Assembly (NCBI RefSeq): GCF_014230145.1
Contig: NZ_JACHVC010000005.1
Coordinates: 193,501 to 257,500, forward strand
Reading direction: 5' to 3'
Length of the DNA stretch: 64,000 bases
Origin: Pelagicoccus albus
Lineage (GTDB): Bacteria; Verrucomicrobiota; Verrucomicrobiia; Opitutales; Opitutaceae
Below the pieces are notes generated by a model. That model was not told the origin of the DNA and did not search any database. It worked only from the letters and a program-made list of their open reading frames with translations. The position numbers were made by a program, and so were the translations under genes. This document shows, in pieces, positions 35,737-45,279 of the stretch (its first letter is position 1; every line of letters starts with the position of its first letter).

Positions 35737-37971
35737 TTACATCGCCATTACGGGGAGCTGAAAGTAGAATTCGCTTCCTTCTCCTTGTTTTGATTTTGCC
35801 CAAATCGAACCACGATGCGCTTTTGCGATTCGTCTCGCGATAGCGAGTCCTATGCCAGTTCCCGGGAAACGATCGGAGTCTTGGAACCTCTGAAATATGT
35901 CGAAAATCTTTTCCCGGTGAGCCATGTCGAATCCGACTCCGTTGTCCTCCACGCAAAATGTTTTGTATCCAGGTTTTGAAGCGCCTGAGATTTTTATGGC
36001 TGGAGAGCTTCTATGGGATGTGTACTTGATCGCGTTGGAGAAAAGGTTTTCCAAAAGCTGTCTCAGAAGTGTTCGATCACCCCAGACAGCAGGCAACTCT
36101 TGGCAGGTGAAATCTATCTTATGAACTCGTTCCGTTTCGGTTAGATCTCTGAAGACCTCTCGGGCGAGCTTGGTCATGTCGATGGACTGAAAACGCCATT
36201 CTGCAATATGTCCAATTTTCGAAAACTCTAACAAGTCTACGATAAGCCCGTTCATCTGTTTCGCTGAGGATTCGATGCGGTGAAGTGGGTGATCGGAAAC
36301 GAAGTCTTGGTGCTCCATTAGCATTTCCGAGTAGATCTTTATGCGCCGGAGTGGCGCTCGCAGATCGTGGGAAACGGTATGGGTGAATGATTCCAACGCT
36401 TCGTTGGCAAGAGCGAGTCGAGTGTTGAGCTCCTCCAGTTCGAGACTTCTTTTGGCGAAAATATCGACCACGAGAGATCTGAGCTTAGCGACGCCTCGGA
36501 TTTCTATTTCAGTCCAAGGCTCGGCTTGGTCCTTCACGATTTCGGTCCATTTTTCGAAGGACTTTCTGGGGGAAAGTCGGGGGCCATTATCGGTATGCTT
36601 TATCGTCTTTTGCGGATTACCTCCCCACTCGATGGTTTGAGTTTTCTCGAGGCGGAACCAGAGCATGCATTGCTCGTTGTCATGGGAGATTGGCGCTATG
36701 ATGACTCCGGCGATCGCGTGTTCATTGAGTGCATCCTGAGGCAGGAAACGAGCGAGTTTGTTGGTATGGAAGAGGCTGGTTTCGGAATCGAAGGGAACCT
36801 CGTCAATCAATGCCCGAATGGTCAGCTCGGGAAGGGTAGTTCCCATGATCTTGCACGTTGCTCCACGGACCAGAGCGGCCCCGTCGCATGGGATGAAATC
36901 CATGAGGTTCTCCGTCTCGCCGGCCAAAGACTTTTCGACGTCGAAGGACTCCAGAAGATTCTCAAAAAGCTTCTCTCCACGTTGGTTTAGCTGAAGGCGG
37001 TCAAAGGTCTTTTCGTGAGATATGGCAGCTTCGATTTTGCTAGAAAGAATGCTGCTTAGCATACGACAGGCGGAACGCCCCCGCATATCCACATGCTTGG
37101 GAGCTCTGTGATGGCAAGCGATGAGCCCCCATAGCCTGCCTTCGAGCAGGATCGAAATCGTCAGAGTCGCTCGCACTCCCATGTTGTGAAGATACTCGAT
37201 ATGGATGGGAGAAACGGCTCGCATGGTGGTCTCTCCCAAATCTACCTTGGTCCTACAATCGGGACTAGAAACCAGGGGTTGATTTTGCGAGAGCGTATCG
37301 ACGATGACGCGTACGAGCTGGGTCTCGTACAGAGCACGAGCCTGGGGAGGTATATCGGAAGCTGGGTAGTTGAGTCCTAAATACGGCTCGAGGTCTGCCT
37401 CTCTCTCCTCGGCGACGACCTTGCCATTCCATTCTTCGTCGAACTTGTAGACCATCACGCGATCGAAGCCGCTTAAGGTCTTGATTTGCCGGGTCACGCT
37501 TTTGAGAAGCTCCTTATGCCCCATTTGCGGCTGTAGGCAGTCTATGATGGATTCGAAATCCACTAGGAAGCCTTCGAGCGTCAGATCTCTCTCGATCGGT
37601 TCGATTTCGATGATGCCGTAGTCGTCCGTGAGGTGGGAGATGATGCAGAGCTCTTGCTCTGAAATCGTAGCACGTAAGTAGGCCTTCGATTTGTTGGACG
37701 AGCTTATTCGGTCTCGGATTTGCGCATGCAGCTCTTGCCCGACTAGGCTCGCGACGGACTGATTGAGGGTGTCCTCAACGGATCTGCCGAACAGAGTCGA
37801 AATGTTTTGGGAGCATTGTAAGACGGTCTCCAACGATTTATCGCAAACAAGCAAATGCCCAAAAGCCTGAATCGCACCGGGGGTGCGTATGGGCTCACGG
37901 GCACAATTCTCCAGGGCGGCAATTTCTGAAGCGCTGTCCATGAGGATCACTGGAATTCGAAATTCGAGCAA
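35737..37971 (-). CDS. Bacteriophytochrome histidine kinase
   Basis: 744 residues, or 734 from Met11. The PAS-GAF-PHY photosensor contains Cys23 in ENCAREPIRTPGAIQ, the biliverdin-attachment cysteine of bacterial phytochromes. The GAF domain has PASDIP (203-208, Asp206) and SPIHIEYLHNMGV with the chromophore histidine His257 and Ile258 where plant and cyanobacterial types have Cys. The PHY tongue has PRKSF. The kinase has VSHDLRAPLRR, LLENLFSNAIKYT, VEDNGVGFD and GTGIGLAIAR. It is a red/far-red light sensor that passes phosphate to the adjacent regulator. No heme oxygenase gene is nearby to make biliverdin. Confidence 0.94.
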   Translation of the reverse strand: MLEFRIPVILMDSASEIAALENCAREPIRTPGAIQAFGHLLVCDKSLETVLQCSQNISTLFGRSVEDTLNQSVASLVGQELHAQIRDRISSSNKSKAYLRATISEQELCIISHLTDDYGIIEIEPIERDLTLEGFLVDFESIIDCLQPQMGHKELLKSVTRQIKTLSGFDRVMVYKFDEEWNGKVVAEEREADLEPYLGLNYPASDIPPQARALYETQLVRVIVDTLSQNQPLVSSPDCRTKVDLGETTMRAVSPIHIEYLHNMGVRATLTISILLEGRLWGLIACHHRAPKHVDMRGRSACRMLSSILSSKIEAAISHEKTFDRLQLNQRGEKLFENLLESFDVEKSLAGETENLMDFIPCDGAALVRGATCKIMGTTLPELTIRALIDEVPFDSETSLFHTNKLARFLPQDALNEHAIAGVIIAPISHDNEQCMLWFRLEKTQTIEWGGNPQKTIKHTDNGPRLSPRKSFEKWTEIVKDQAEPWTEIEIRGVAKLRSLVVDIFAKRSLELEELNTRLALANEALESFTHTVSHDLRAPLRRIKIYSEMLMEHQDFVSDHPLHRIESSAKQMNGLIVDLLEFSKIGHIAEWRFQSIDMTKLAREVFRDLTETERVHKIDFTCQELPAVWGDRTLLRQLLENLFSNAIKYTSHRSSPAIKISGASKPGYKTFCVEDNGVGFDMAHREKIFDIFQRFQDSDRFPGTGIGLAIARRIAKAHRGSIWAKSKQGEGSEFYFQLPVMAM

Positions 37972-38106
37972 CCTGCAAACTTATTTGGGGTGATCTATCT
38001 AAGTTTGTCTAGATTGTGCTGGGGTAGGTATCCTGACCTATGTCAAGCGGCGTAGGGTAATGTTCTATCGCAATTTACCAAAGCTCAGTGAAGGTACCGA
38101 AATTTC

Positions 38107-39444
38107 TCACACGACTCCATAAGATTGGACGGCATTGGCCACTTTGAGGAATCCGGCCACGTTTGCTCCGAAAACGTAGTCTTCCTCTCGATGGTATTTT
38201 TTAGCGTAGAAGACGCAGTCGCTGTGGATCGAGGCCATGACTGTCTTGAGTCGGTCGTCAACTTGCTGGAAAGTCCAATTTTGGAGAGCGGCGTTCTGTT
38301 GCATTTCGAGGGCTGATACAGCCACTCCGCCTGCGTTGGCCGCTTTGCCGGGGGCGAATAGTGCGTTCTTCTCCCGGAGGTAGGCGATGGCTTCCGGCGT
38401 AGTCGGCATATTCGCTCCTTCAATGATGGCGAAGCAGCCGTTTTCGACGAGCTCTTTGGCGTCTACCAAACCGAGTTCATTTTGGGTGGCGCAGGGAAAT
38501 GCTACATCGCAGGGGAGCTTCCATACTTTTTCACCGGGTAGGAAGGTAGAGCCGTGCCGACGATTTGGATACTCGGATATTCGGGCCCGCTCGACCTCTT
38601 TTAGAGCGGTGACGATATCGAGATCGATACCGGCGGGATCATGGATCGCGCCGCCCGAGTCCGACATGGCTATCACTTTGCCGCCCAGCTCTTGGATTTT
38701 TCGAGCGCAGTAGATGGCGACATTTCCAGAGCCAGATACCACGCAAGTCTTGCCCTCCAGCGTATCGCTTCGGGTGGCGAGCATCTCTTTGGCGAAATAG
38801 ACCGCTCCAAATCCGGTTGCCTCCTTGCGGGCGAGCGATCCGCCTAGTCCAACCTGCTTGCCGGTGAGCACTCCTTGGGCGAAACGTTTAGTGAGCCGTT
38901 TGTATTGACCGAACAGATAACCAATCTCGCGAGCTCCGACACCGATATCGCCCGCCGGCACATCTGTCGTTTCCCCGAGAAAGTGGTAGAGTTCAGACAT
39001 GAATGCTTGGCAAAAGCGCATGATCTCTCCGTCGGATTTCCCTTTGGGATCGAAATCGGAACCACCTTTTCCGCCGCCGATGCCAAGGCCAGTGAGGGCA
39101 TTTTTGAAAATCTGCTCGAAAGAGAGAAACTTAATGACGTCCAACCTCACAGAGGGATGGAAGCGCATGCCGCCTTTGTAAGGCCCAAGGGCAGAGGAGA
39201 AGCCGACTCGGTATCCACGGTTGACGCATATCTTTCCCTGATCGTCCACCCAAGCTACCCTGAACATGATCTGTCGCTCCGGTTCGGAGATGCGTTGTAA
39301 AATGGAATGCTGCTCAATGTCCGGAATCTCAGCGACGATGGGGTCGAGAGACTCGAAGACTTCGGTGACAGCTTGCAGAAAAAGGTTTTGGGCGGGGTTT
39401 CTTTCCGTTAGGGAATCGATGCAATTCTGTATATACTCGTTCAT
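38107..39444 (-). CDS. gdhA: NADP-type glutamate dehydrogenase
   Basis: 445 residues, hexameric Glu/Leu/Phe/Val dehydrogenase family. The substrate lysines sit in ALGPYKGGMRFHPSV and GIGGGKGGSDFDPKGKSD. Further motifs are TDVPAGDIGVGAREIGYLFG, the Rossmann turn VVSGSGNVAIYCA, and KAANAGGVAVSALEMQQNA near the C-terminus. Length and NAGGV..S..E pattern match the bacterial NADP-dependent ammonia-assimilating type, although coenzyme preference is inferred. It is upstream of, and on the same strand as, the bacteriophytochrome, 135 bp apart. Confidence 0.95.
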   Translation of the reverse strand: MNEYIQNCIDSLTERNPAQNLFLQAVTEVFESLDPIVAEIPDIEQHSILQRISEPERQIMFRVAWVDDQGKICVNRGYRVGFSSALGPYKGGMRFHPSVRLDVIKFLSFEQIFKNALTGLGIGGGKGGSDFDPKGKSDGEIMRFCQAFMSELYHFLGETTDVPAGDIGVGAREIGYLFGQYKRLTKRFAQGVLTGKQVGLGGSLARKEATGFGAVYFAKEMLATRSDTLEGKTCVVSGSGNVAIYCARKIQELGGKVIAMSDSGGAIHDPAGIDLDIVTALKEVERARISEYPNRRHGSTFLPGEKVWKLPCDVAFPCATQNELGLVDAKELVENGCFAIIEGANMPTTPEAIAYLREKNALFAPGKAANAGGVAVSALEMQQNAALQNWTFQQVDDRLKTVMASIHSDCVFYAKKYHREEDYVFGANVAGFLKVANAVQSYGVV

Positions 39445-39664
39445 GGGGTTTCGTGCCGAAACGGGTTGGGGTTATTGTCCGGCTGACAGTATTCTATGGG
39501 GTATAGTTCCTAGCTGCAAGTTGAGGAGGCGAGATCTCGGAGAGGATTTGTCGAATTAGCTCATATTTACATTTGTCGGAGCATATTGCTTGAGTGATGA
39601 GCGGAAATGTTGAGAGTTGCATCCTCTCTTCAGCTCTAGGCATCCCTTTGATCCTCCGCCTTTT

Positions 39665-41077
39665 ATGCGTGGAAATTCGGTAATTCTCAACCAGTCAAGC
39701 GATGGCTCTCGCCAGGCATCCTTTTATCGCACCAAGCGACGGGACTACGTGCTTCCGTTTTTGGCGGCGATATTGGTTTTGGTGGGAAGTTTTCGATTGG
39801 TGAGCTTCGCGGACCTCGGAGTGGCGGAGAACGTGTCCAAGTTCCAGATCAGCTTCGGCTTCATTGCGCTTGGCTACGTGCTGGCCTGGCAGTTCTCCAA
39901 ACGTTTGATTTGGGTTATGTTGCTCGTGGCAGCGATTGCTAGAATTGCCATGTTGCCCATCGAGCCAGGTGATGTCTTGGAGAGGCGTCTTTGGGATAGT
40001 CAGGTCTTGGCCGCGGAACATAATCCTTACCAGTCGCCGCCGAGCACGGACGTATTTCTGCTCTTCCGAGGCGACAATTGGGAAAAGATCGAAAACAAGG
40101 ATCAACCTGCGAGCTACCTGCCGGGATTGCTCTGGGTTTACTCGGCGATCCAGGACATTGGGGAACCGCGAGATTGGTTTAAGTCATTCCTCGTCATCGT
40201 AGACCTTGTGATTTGCCTGCTTTTCGCTCTCCGCTACGGAGCGGATCGCGCGGTCCTTTATGCGTGGAATCCGCTCGTCATTTACGCAGTAGCAGGCCTG
40301 GGAGTTGATTACAGTTTGAGTCTGCTTCCCTTCGTGGGCGGCTTTTTAATGTGGGACTTCTGGATTGATCAGAAAGGCGGCGTTTCCGCGATCAAGGCTT
40401 CGGGTGGAATCGGCAGCGCTCTGGGGCAAATGGTTTGCGTCTCCTCCCTGTTGATGGGGATCGGGGCTGCATTGAATATCATCCTGCTTCCGGGTCTTAT
40501 TTGGCTGATTTGGCATGTCCTGAAGCGAAGTGGAATACGGGCAGGCTTGGTGGCCATGGTTTTCGGGGCGGCTCCTTTGGTGCTGACATTGATGTGGGCG
40601 TCAATCTCGCTCGGGGTGGACCTTGCGGCGGTGATCGCTCCTGAGTTCGGAAGGTCTGGCCGGGGTGTTGCATTGATCCCGGCGATCTTGAACTTCGTTT
40701 TCGCGGAGAGCTTGGGACCGACTTTCTTCCTCGTTCTCCTCGGGCTTGGAACGGTTTGGATGGTACATAGCTGCGAAAGTTTGGAGCGGTTTTTGTCCTT
40801 TTATTTTGTGTGGACTTTGGTCTTGGCCACTTCCGTTTATCCATGGACGTTTGCCATTCTAGCTATCGTAGGAGTTGCTCATGGGAATTATATCTTCCGG
40901 GTCGCTAGCCTGTCAGCTTTTGCCTATTTTGGCGCGTATCGAGTCTTTGGCGACGCGACAGAGTGGAGCATGCCGTGGACCTTGCAGTGTTTGATATGGG
41001 TGCCCTTCCTATTGGCGGCGGTTCACTACACGCTTGCGAGCAAGACCAGGGACGGGTTCTACGTCCACAATTTCTAG
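39665..41077 (+). CDS. Polytopic membrane glycosyltransferase, GT87/mannosyltransferase-like
   Basis: 470 residues from the ATG at 39665; the frame is open to 39617. About 11-12 membrane helices. After the second to third helix it has RLWDSQVLAAEHNPYQSPP, followed by DNWEKIENKDQPASYLPGLLW, split here as DNWEKIENKD and QPASYLPGLLW. An acidic residue in the first extracytoplasmic loop followed by a G/HNPY motif and a YPP/YLPG segment is the pattern of GT-C enzymes that use polyprenyl-phosphate sugars. Acceptor and sugar are unknown. It converges with pyruvate kinase. Confidence 0.65.
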   Translation: MRGNSVILNQSSDGSRQASFYRTKRRDYVLPFLAAILVLVGSFRLVSFADLGVAENVSKFQISFGFIALGYVLAWQFSKRLIWVMLLVAAIARIAMLPIEPGDVLERRLWDSQVLAAEHNPYQSPPSTDVFLLFRGDNWEKIENKDQPASYLPGLLWVYSAIQDIGEPRDWFKSFLVIVDLVICLLFALRYGADRAVLYAWNPLVIYAVAGLGVDYSLSLLPFVGGFLMWDFWIDQKGGVSAIKASGGIGSALGQMVCVSSLLMGIGAALNIILLPGLIWLIWHVLKRSGIRAGLVAMVFGAAPLVLTLMWASISLGVDLAAVIAPEFGRSGRGVALIPAILNFVFAESLGPTFFLVLLGLGTVWMVHSCESLERFLSFYFVWTLVLATSVYPWTFAILAIVGVAHGNYIFRVASLSAFAYFGAYRVFGDATEWSMPWTLQCLIWVPFLLAAVHYTLASKTRDGFYVHNF

Positions 41078-41117
41078 AATTGCCGCAATTGGCAGTTCAA
41101 GCCTTGGCCACTGAGAC

Positions 41118-41148
41118 AAAAAAAGAGACACTCTTTCGAGTGTCTCTC
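41118..41148 (-). terminator. Terminator after pyruvate kinase
   Basis: On the minus strand, AGAGACACTC GAAA GAGTGTCTCT forms a 10-bp stem with a GAAA tetraloop, followed by seven T. Confidence 0.92.
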
Positions 41149-41170
41149 TGCAAATGCTGTTCTGTAAGGT

Positions 41171-42631
41171 TTAATTAGATACGGTACGTAGTTGTACGCT
41201 GTCTATCACCGAGTCTGCGGCGAGGATGTCAGATACCACGACGATTTTGTCGCCAGGAACCAAATACCCCATCTTCTTGAGGTGCTTCATTGCCCGGCTG
41301 ACAGTGGCGTCTGGCTCGGTGCAGAAAACCATCTCGAAGGGGATGACACCGTGGTGCAGGCGAAGTTGCTTGATGGTGTCGTGGGAATTCGAGAAGGCGA
41401 ATATTGGCGAGAGCTCGGGGCGTAGAGCGGATACACCTTTTGCCATGTTGCCGCTTCTGGTGAAGCAGATGATGGCGACCGCGTTCAGCTCATTGGCCAT
41501 TACGACTGCGGAGTGCTGAATCTTAGCCTTGTCGCTATCAAGTGGCACGTACTGGGCGTAGCCGGTCTTTTCCCCGTTTCGGTCGACTTCTGTGGAAATC
41601 TTAGTGATGGCGTCGACACACTCGCAGGGATACTTTCCGATAGTCGTTTCGCCGGACAGCATGACGCAGTCTGCTTCTTCGAGTACGGCGTTCGCCACAT
41701 CCGAAACCTCGGCTCGGGTCGGCATTGGGCTGCCGATCATGGATTCGAGCATGTGAGTTGCGATGATGACCGGCTTGCTTTGGGCGAGGCAGGCTTTGAC
41801 CGCTTTTCTCTGAATGGTGGGAAGCGTTTCGAAAGGACACTCGATTCCGAGGTCTCCACGGGCGACCATGAGGCCATCGCAATCCGCTACGATGCTTTGT
41901 AGGTTTGAGATGGCTGACTGGTCCTCGATCTTTGCGATAATGAGAGCTCGATGGGCTCCGTTTTCGTCGAGGAAGTCTCTTAGAAGCTGTAGGTCGGAGC
42001 TCTCCCGCACGAACGATAGGGCGTAGAAATCGACGCCTTCTTCGATGCCGACTCGAGTGTCGCCTCTATCTTTTTCCGTGAGGGCAGGGAGATTCACTTT
42101 AACGCCGGGAAGGTTGATGTGGCGTCGGCTCGTCAATTCACCAGCGATCATGACCTTGCAGCGGATGCGAGCATCGATCTTTTCCAGCACTTCCAGGCGG
42201 ATCAGACCGTTGTCGACTAGAACGATAGAGCCAACTTCCACGTCGTTGATGAGTTCCGCGTAGTTTACGTCTACCGAGCGGATTTCCTCGCCGCTGCTTG
42301 GCTTGCCGTCGGCTCCCCCTGGCTTGATGGTGAAGTCGAAGATTTCGCCTGGCTTCAATTCTATCGGAGCCTCCAGATCGCCGGTGCGTATTTCCGGGCC
42401 CTTGACATCCATCATGATTGGTATGTGCCGGTTTAAACGCTCGCCGACTTTGCGAATACGTCGGACGACAGTACGCACATAGTCATGATTGGCATGGGCC
42501 ATGTTGATGCGGCAAATATCGACGTACTGTTCGCCGATAAGCTTTTCGAGCATCTCTTCACTGTCGGTCGCGGGACCGATGGTGAAGATAATCTTGGTGC
42601 GTCGAGGTATGCGGTGTGAGTCCTGATACAT
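41171..42631 (-). CDS. pyk: Pyruvate kinase
   Basis: 486 residues, the last step of glycolysis (PEP + ADP to pyruvate + ATP). It shows KIIFTIGPATDSEEML, the active-site segment IMMDVKGPEIRTG, IIAKIEDQSAISN with the catalytic lysine, VARGDLGIECP and PTRAEVSDVANAV. Two motifs are atypical: CRINMAHANHD in place of the usual RxNFSHG, and ATHMLESMI in place of ATQMLESM. These substitutions mark a divergent pyruvate kinase lineage rather than loss of function. It stands alone with a strong terminator. Confidence 0.93.
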   Translation of the reverse strand: MYQDSHRIPRRTKIIFTIGPATDSEEMLEKLIGEQYVDICRINMAHANHDYVRTVVRRIRKVGERLNRHIPIMMDVKGPEIRTGDLEAPIELKPGEIFDFTIKPGGADGKPSSGEEIRSVDVNYAELINDVEVGSIVLVDNGLIRLEVLEKIDARIRCKVMIAGELTSRRHINLPGVKVNLPALTEKDRGDTRVGIEEGVDFYALSFVRESSDLQLLRDFLDENGAHRALIIAKIEDQSAISNLQSIVADCDGLMVARGDLGIECPFETLPTIQRKAVKACLAQSKPVIIATHMLESMIGSPMPTRAEVSDVANAVLEEADCVMLSGETTIGKYPCECVDAITKISTEVDRNGEKTGYAQYVPLDSDKAKIQHSAVVMANELNAVAIICFTRSGNMAKGVSALRPELSPIFAFSNSHDTIKQLRLHHGVIPFEMVFCTEPDATVSRAMKHLKKMGYLVPGDKIVVVSDILAADSVIDSVQLRTVSN

Positions 42632-42744
42632 ATCTATGTGTTCTGGATGGTGAGATGAAATCGTAGCTTTTCGGACAGCCGGAAGATGGCAAGGAGCTCT
42701 CGGTTGCTTTTCTGCGCCATTCTTCGGTTAAGCATAGCTTATGC

Positions 42745-43542
42745 CTAGACGGCTGCGAGAGTGGAGCCTTGGCCGGAAAGCACAGTCTCTATTTGGTAGT
42801 TTGCGTTTTGGCGCAGTTCTGAAAATTCGGCGTCCACTGCGTCTGCGCTATTGCAGTCGCTGCTCAAGTGGGCGAGGTAAACTCGGTTCCAGGACGGCTT
42901 GTCGATGGATGACAGCAATTGCCGGGCGGCCGAGTTGGACAAGTGGCCGTGCCGGCCGCTGATACGTTGTTTGAGAGCCCAAGGGCGGCGGGTATCCTCT
43001 TCCAACATCTTAGAATCGTAGTTGGATTCCACTACAAGCGTATCGACATCCTGGATATTCTGGCTGACGTGCTGAGGGGCGAAGCCGAGGTCGGTCACCC
43101 ATGCCATTCGCTTGATTGGAGAAAACAGGTCGTCGCCCGTGCCGTTAGTGAATTTGTATCCGACTGGGTCGTGAGCGTCGTGCGGTATGGAGAAACTCTG
43201 TACCTGCAAGTCGCGGTATTCGAATTGGGATCCGGTTTGGAAGAGCATCCAGTTAGGGGAGCTCTTGAGCTTTGGCTGAATCGCTTTTGCGGTGAGAGGA
43301 TTGGCAAAGACTTTGGGCCCAAACTTTTTGGAAAAGGTAGATATGCCCGCTATGTGGTCGCTATGCTCGTGGGTCACGAAGATCGCGTCGATCTCATCGG
43401 GACGAATCCCGCGCTCCTCCAGCATTCCGCACAAGCGCTTGCAGCTGAAGCCAGCATCGATCAGGACCTTGCAATTTTCCGTCAGCAAGAGCCCGGCGTT
43501 GCCGGAGCTAGAGCTACCTAGAATGGAAAATTGCATCGTCAT
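42745..43542 (-). CDS. Metallo-beta-lactamase-fold hydrolase, YycJ/WalJ-like
   Basis: 265 residues. The N-terminus FSILGSSSSGNAGLL and the metal-binding motif VTHEHSDHIAG (His58, His60, Asp62, His63) fit the family of B. subtilis YycJ (WalJ), possibly a single-strand or repair exonuclease. Further ligands lie near PHDAHDP, WVTDLGF and HLSSDC. No signal peptide, so it is cytoplasmic. The product in this organism is unproven. It lies between pyk and the ModF-like gene on the same strand. Confidence 0.83.
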   Translation of the reverse strand: MTMQFSILGSSSSGNAGLLLTENCKVLIDAGFSCKRLCGMLEERGIRPDEIDAIFVTHEHSDHIAGISTFSKKFGPKVFANPLTAKAIQPKLKSSPNWMLFQTGSQFEYRDLQVQSFSIPHDAHDPVGYKFTNGTGDDLFSPIKRMAWVTDLGFAPQHVSQNIQDVDTLVVESNYDSKMLEEDTRRPWALKQRISGRHGHLSNSAARQLLSSIDKPSWNRVYLAHLSSDCNSADAVDAEFSELRQNANYQIETVLSGQGSTLAAV

Positions 43543-43635
43543 GAGGATAATTGGGCGGGATTAGGGATTAGTATGCGGGTTTAGGAAATGAAAAAAATAT
43601 TTCCAGACCGTCAGAACATAACTGTTAAGCGGAAA

Positions 43636-45054
43636 TTAGAAATTCTTAACTATCTGATAAAGAGTATCTGTTTGCGGGCTGATTGGTTCGAATTGAAGGC
43701 GTTTTTTGAACAGCGAAAGATGCTCGTCTACCCGGTGGCTCACAAAAAGAAGCGTGGTCTGCTTCAATCCGGCCAATCGATCGAGACAAGATAGAACAAG
43801 CTGTCTATTAAAATCGTCGAGACCTTGGGTTGGTTCGTCCAAGATGACGAGGGGAGGCTGTTTTATGAGAGCTCGGGCGATCAAGGCGAGTCGCTGCTGG
43901 CCGTAGGAGAGGGAGCGGAAGGAGCTGCGTTGATGTTCTTGCAGGTCGAAAAGCTCGAGCCATTGCAGGGCGATGCGTCTTTGTTGAGCGTTGGGGGTCT
44001 GATAGAGGCCTATGCTATCGAAGAAGCCAGATATCAAAACGCTGGTGAGGTCGCAGCTGACGCGGTAGTCTCGGTGTAAGGCCGGAGAAAGGTAGCCGAT
44101 GTTTTTCTTGATCTCCCAGATGCTTTCTCCGGTACCGCGACGAAATCCGAAGATATCGATTTGGTTGGTGTAGCACTGTGGATGGTCTCCGGTTAGGAGG
44201 GCGAGTAGGCTAGACTTTCCGCAACCGTTAGGGCCGACGATCAAACTGTGGTCTCCGGGCATCAAGGTCCAGTTCAGGTCTTTGAATTGGTAGGTGGAGC
44301 CATATTTGATCTGGACTTCGCTCAGTTTGAATATGGGTGAAATGGAATGTGCCTCCGGAGCCTCGGGTAGTTTTGGGGCAGCTCCCATTTCGGTAGGGAA
44401 GAGTCGGTCAAGTTCGGGGTTGCTCTGTACCTCTTGGATGCTCCCTTTGGCGATTAGGCTACCGTGTTCCAGCAAAGCGAGGTGGGTGCACCAAGGTGAA
44501 ATGTCGCTCCGGCGATTGGCAAAGAGGATAACCTGGTGGCCGCTCTGGATGAGCGTTTCGATCAGTTCGGAGATCTTTTGGACAGATTGTACGTCCAAGC
44601 CCTCGTAAGGTTCGTCCAAGATGAGCAGGTCCGGGTCGCTCAGTACCTCGCGAGCGAGGCTCAAACGGCGTAGCTCTCCGGTGGAGAATTGTCTGTAGCC
44701 GCGGTCTAGCAGTTTATCCAGTCCGTACTTCGTGGCGAAAGGGAGGATCTCCTCGGTGGATTTTCCGGATTGTTTCAGAAGTCCCATTCCTGTGGTCCCG
44801 TAGTCGATACGATCGAGGAAATCGCTATCGTCTTTTTCGATTTCGGCGTCGTATTCCGCTTGAGCGGTCTCGAAAGAAACAAGCGAAACCTTGCTTGGGG
44901 CGTTCGCGATCGAGTCATTGTCGGGCTTTGCTAGGGAGGCGGCCAATTGGGATTTGCCGGAAGCATTGTTGCCGAGCACGCACCATGTTTCACCAGGAAT
45001 AATTTCCCAATTGGTTAGATTTAGGTGAGGAGAGACGATTGATGCGATTCGCAC
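43636..45054 (-). CDS. modF: Double ABC ATPase, ModF-like
   Basis: 472 residues with two complete ABC domains. The first has Walker A GNNASGKSQ (about 28-36), signature FSTGELRRL and Walker B LLILDEPYEGLD. The second has Walker A GPNGCGKSS, signature LSYGQQRLAL and Walker B LVILDEPTQGLD. No membrane segment is present. The order, and VSFETAQAEYDAE after the first domain, match ModF, a double-ATPase protein encoded beside molybdate transport genes in E. coli whose role is unclear. No modABC genes are in the window. It has a start ATG at 45054. Confidence 0.82.
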   Translation of the reverse strand: MRIASIVSPHLNLTNWEIIPGETWCVLGNNASGKSQLAASLAKPDNDSIANAPSKVSLVSFETAQAEYDAEIEKDDSDFLDRIDYGTTGMGLLKQSGKSTEEILPFATKYGLDKLLDRGYRQFSTGELRRLSLAREVLSDPDLLILDEPYEGLDVQSVQKISELIETLIQSGHQVILFANRRSDISPWCTHLALLEHGSLIAKGSIQEVQSNPELDRLFPTEMGAAPKLPEAPEAHSISPIFKLSEVQIKYGSTYQFKDLNWTLMPGDHSLIVGPNGCGKSSLLALLTGDHPQCYTNQIDIFGFRRGTGESIWEIKKNIGYLSPALHRDYRVSCDLTSVLISGFFDSIGLYQTPNAQQRRIALQWLELFDLQEHQRSSFRSLSYGQQRLALIARALIKQPPLVILDEPTQGLDDFNRQLVLSCLDRLAGLKQTTLLFVSHRVDEHLSLFKKRLQFEPISPQTDTLYQIVKNF

Positions 45055-45195
45055 GTGCGAAGATTTAGTGTGTGGTTGGCTTTTGGTTTCGAAACCCCAT
45101 TCCGCGAGGCTCAGGGGTTCTTTATGCGGTCTTGCTGGGCTGGCCAGACACTTCTTGCGGAAATTCGTTCTAAAAGAAGGCTGGGCTTGCCGAAA

Positions 45196-45232
45196 AACAA
45201 AAAGGCCCCCTCCGCGATGCGGAGGAGGCCTT
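45196..45232 (-). terminator. Terminator after the TonB receptor
   Basis: On the minus strand, AAGGCCTCCTCCGC pairs with GCGGAGGGGGCCTT around ATC, followed by TTTTTG. It lies 47 bp past the receptor stop codon. Confidence 0.88.
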
Positions 45233-45279
45233 GAAACTATCTAACTCTCTCTAGCTCTCTTTATCTCTAAGCGAAGCGA

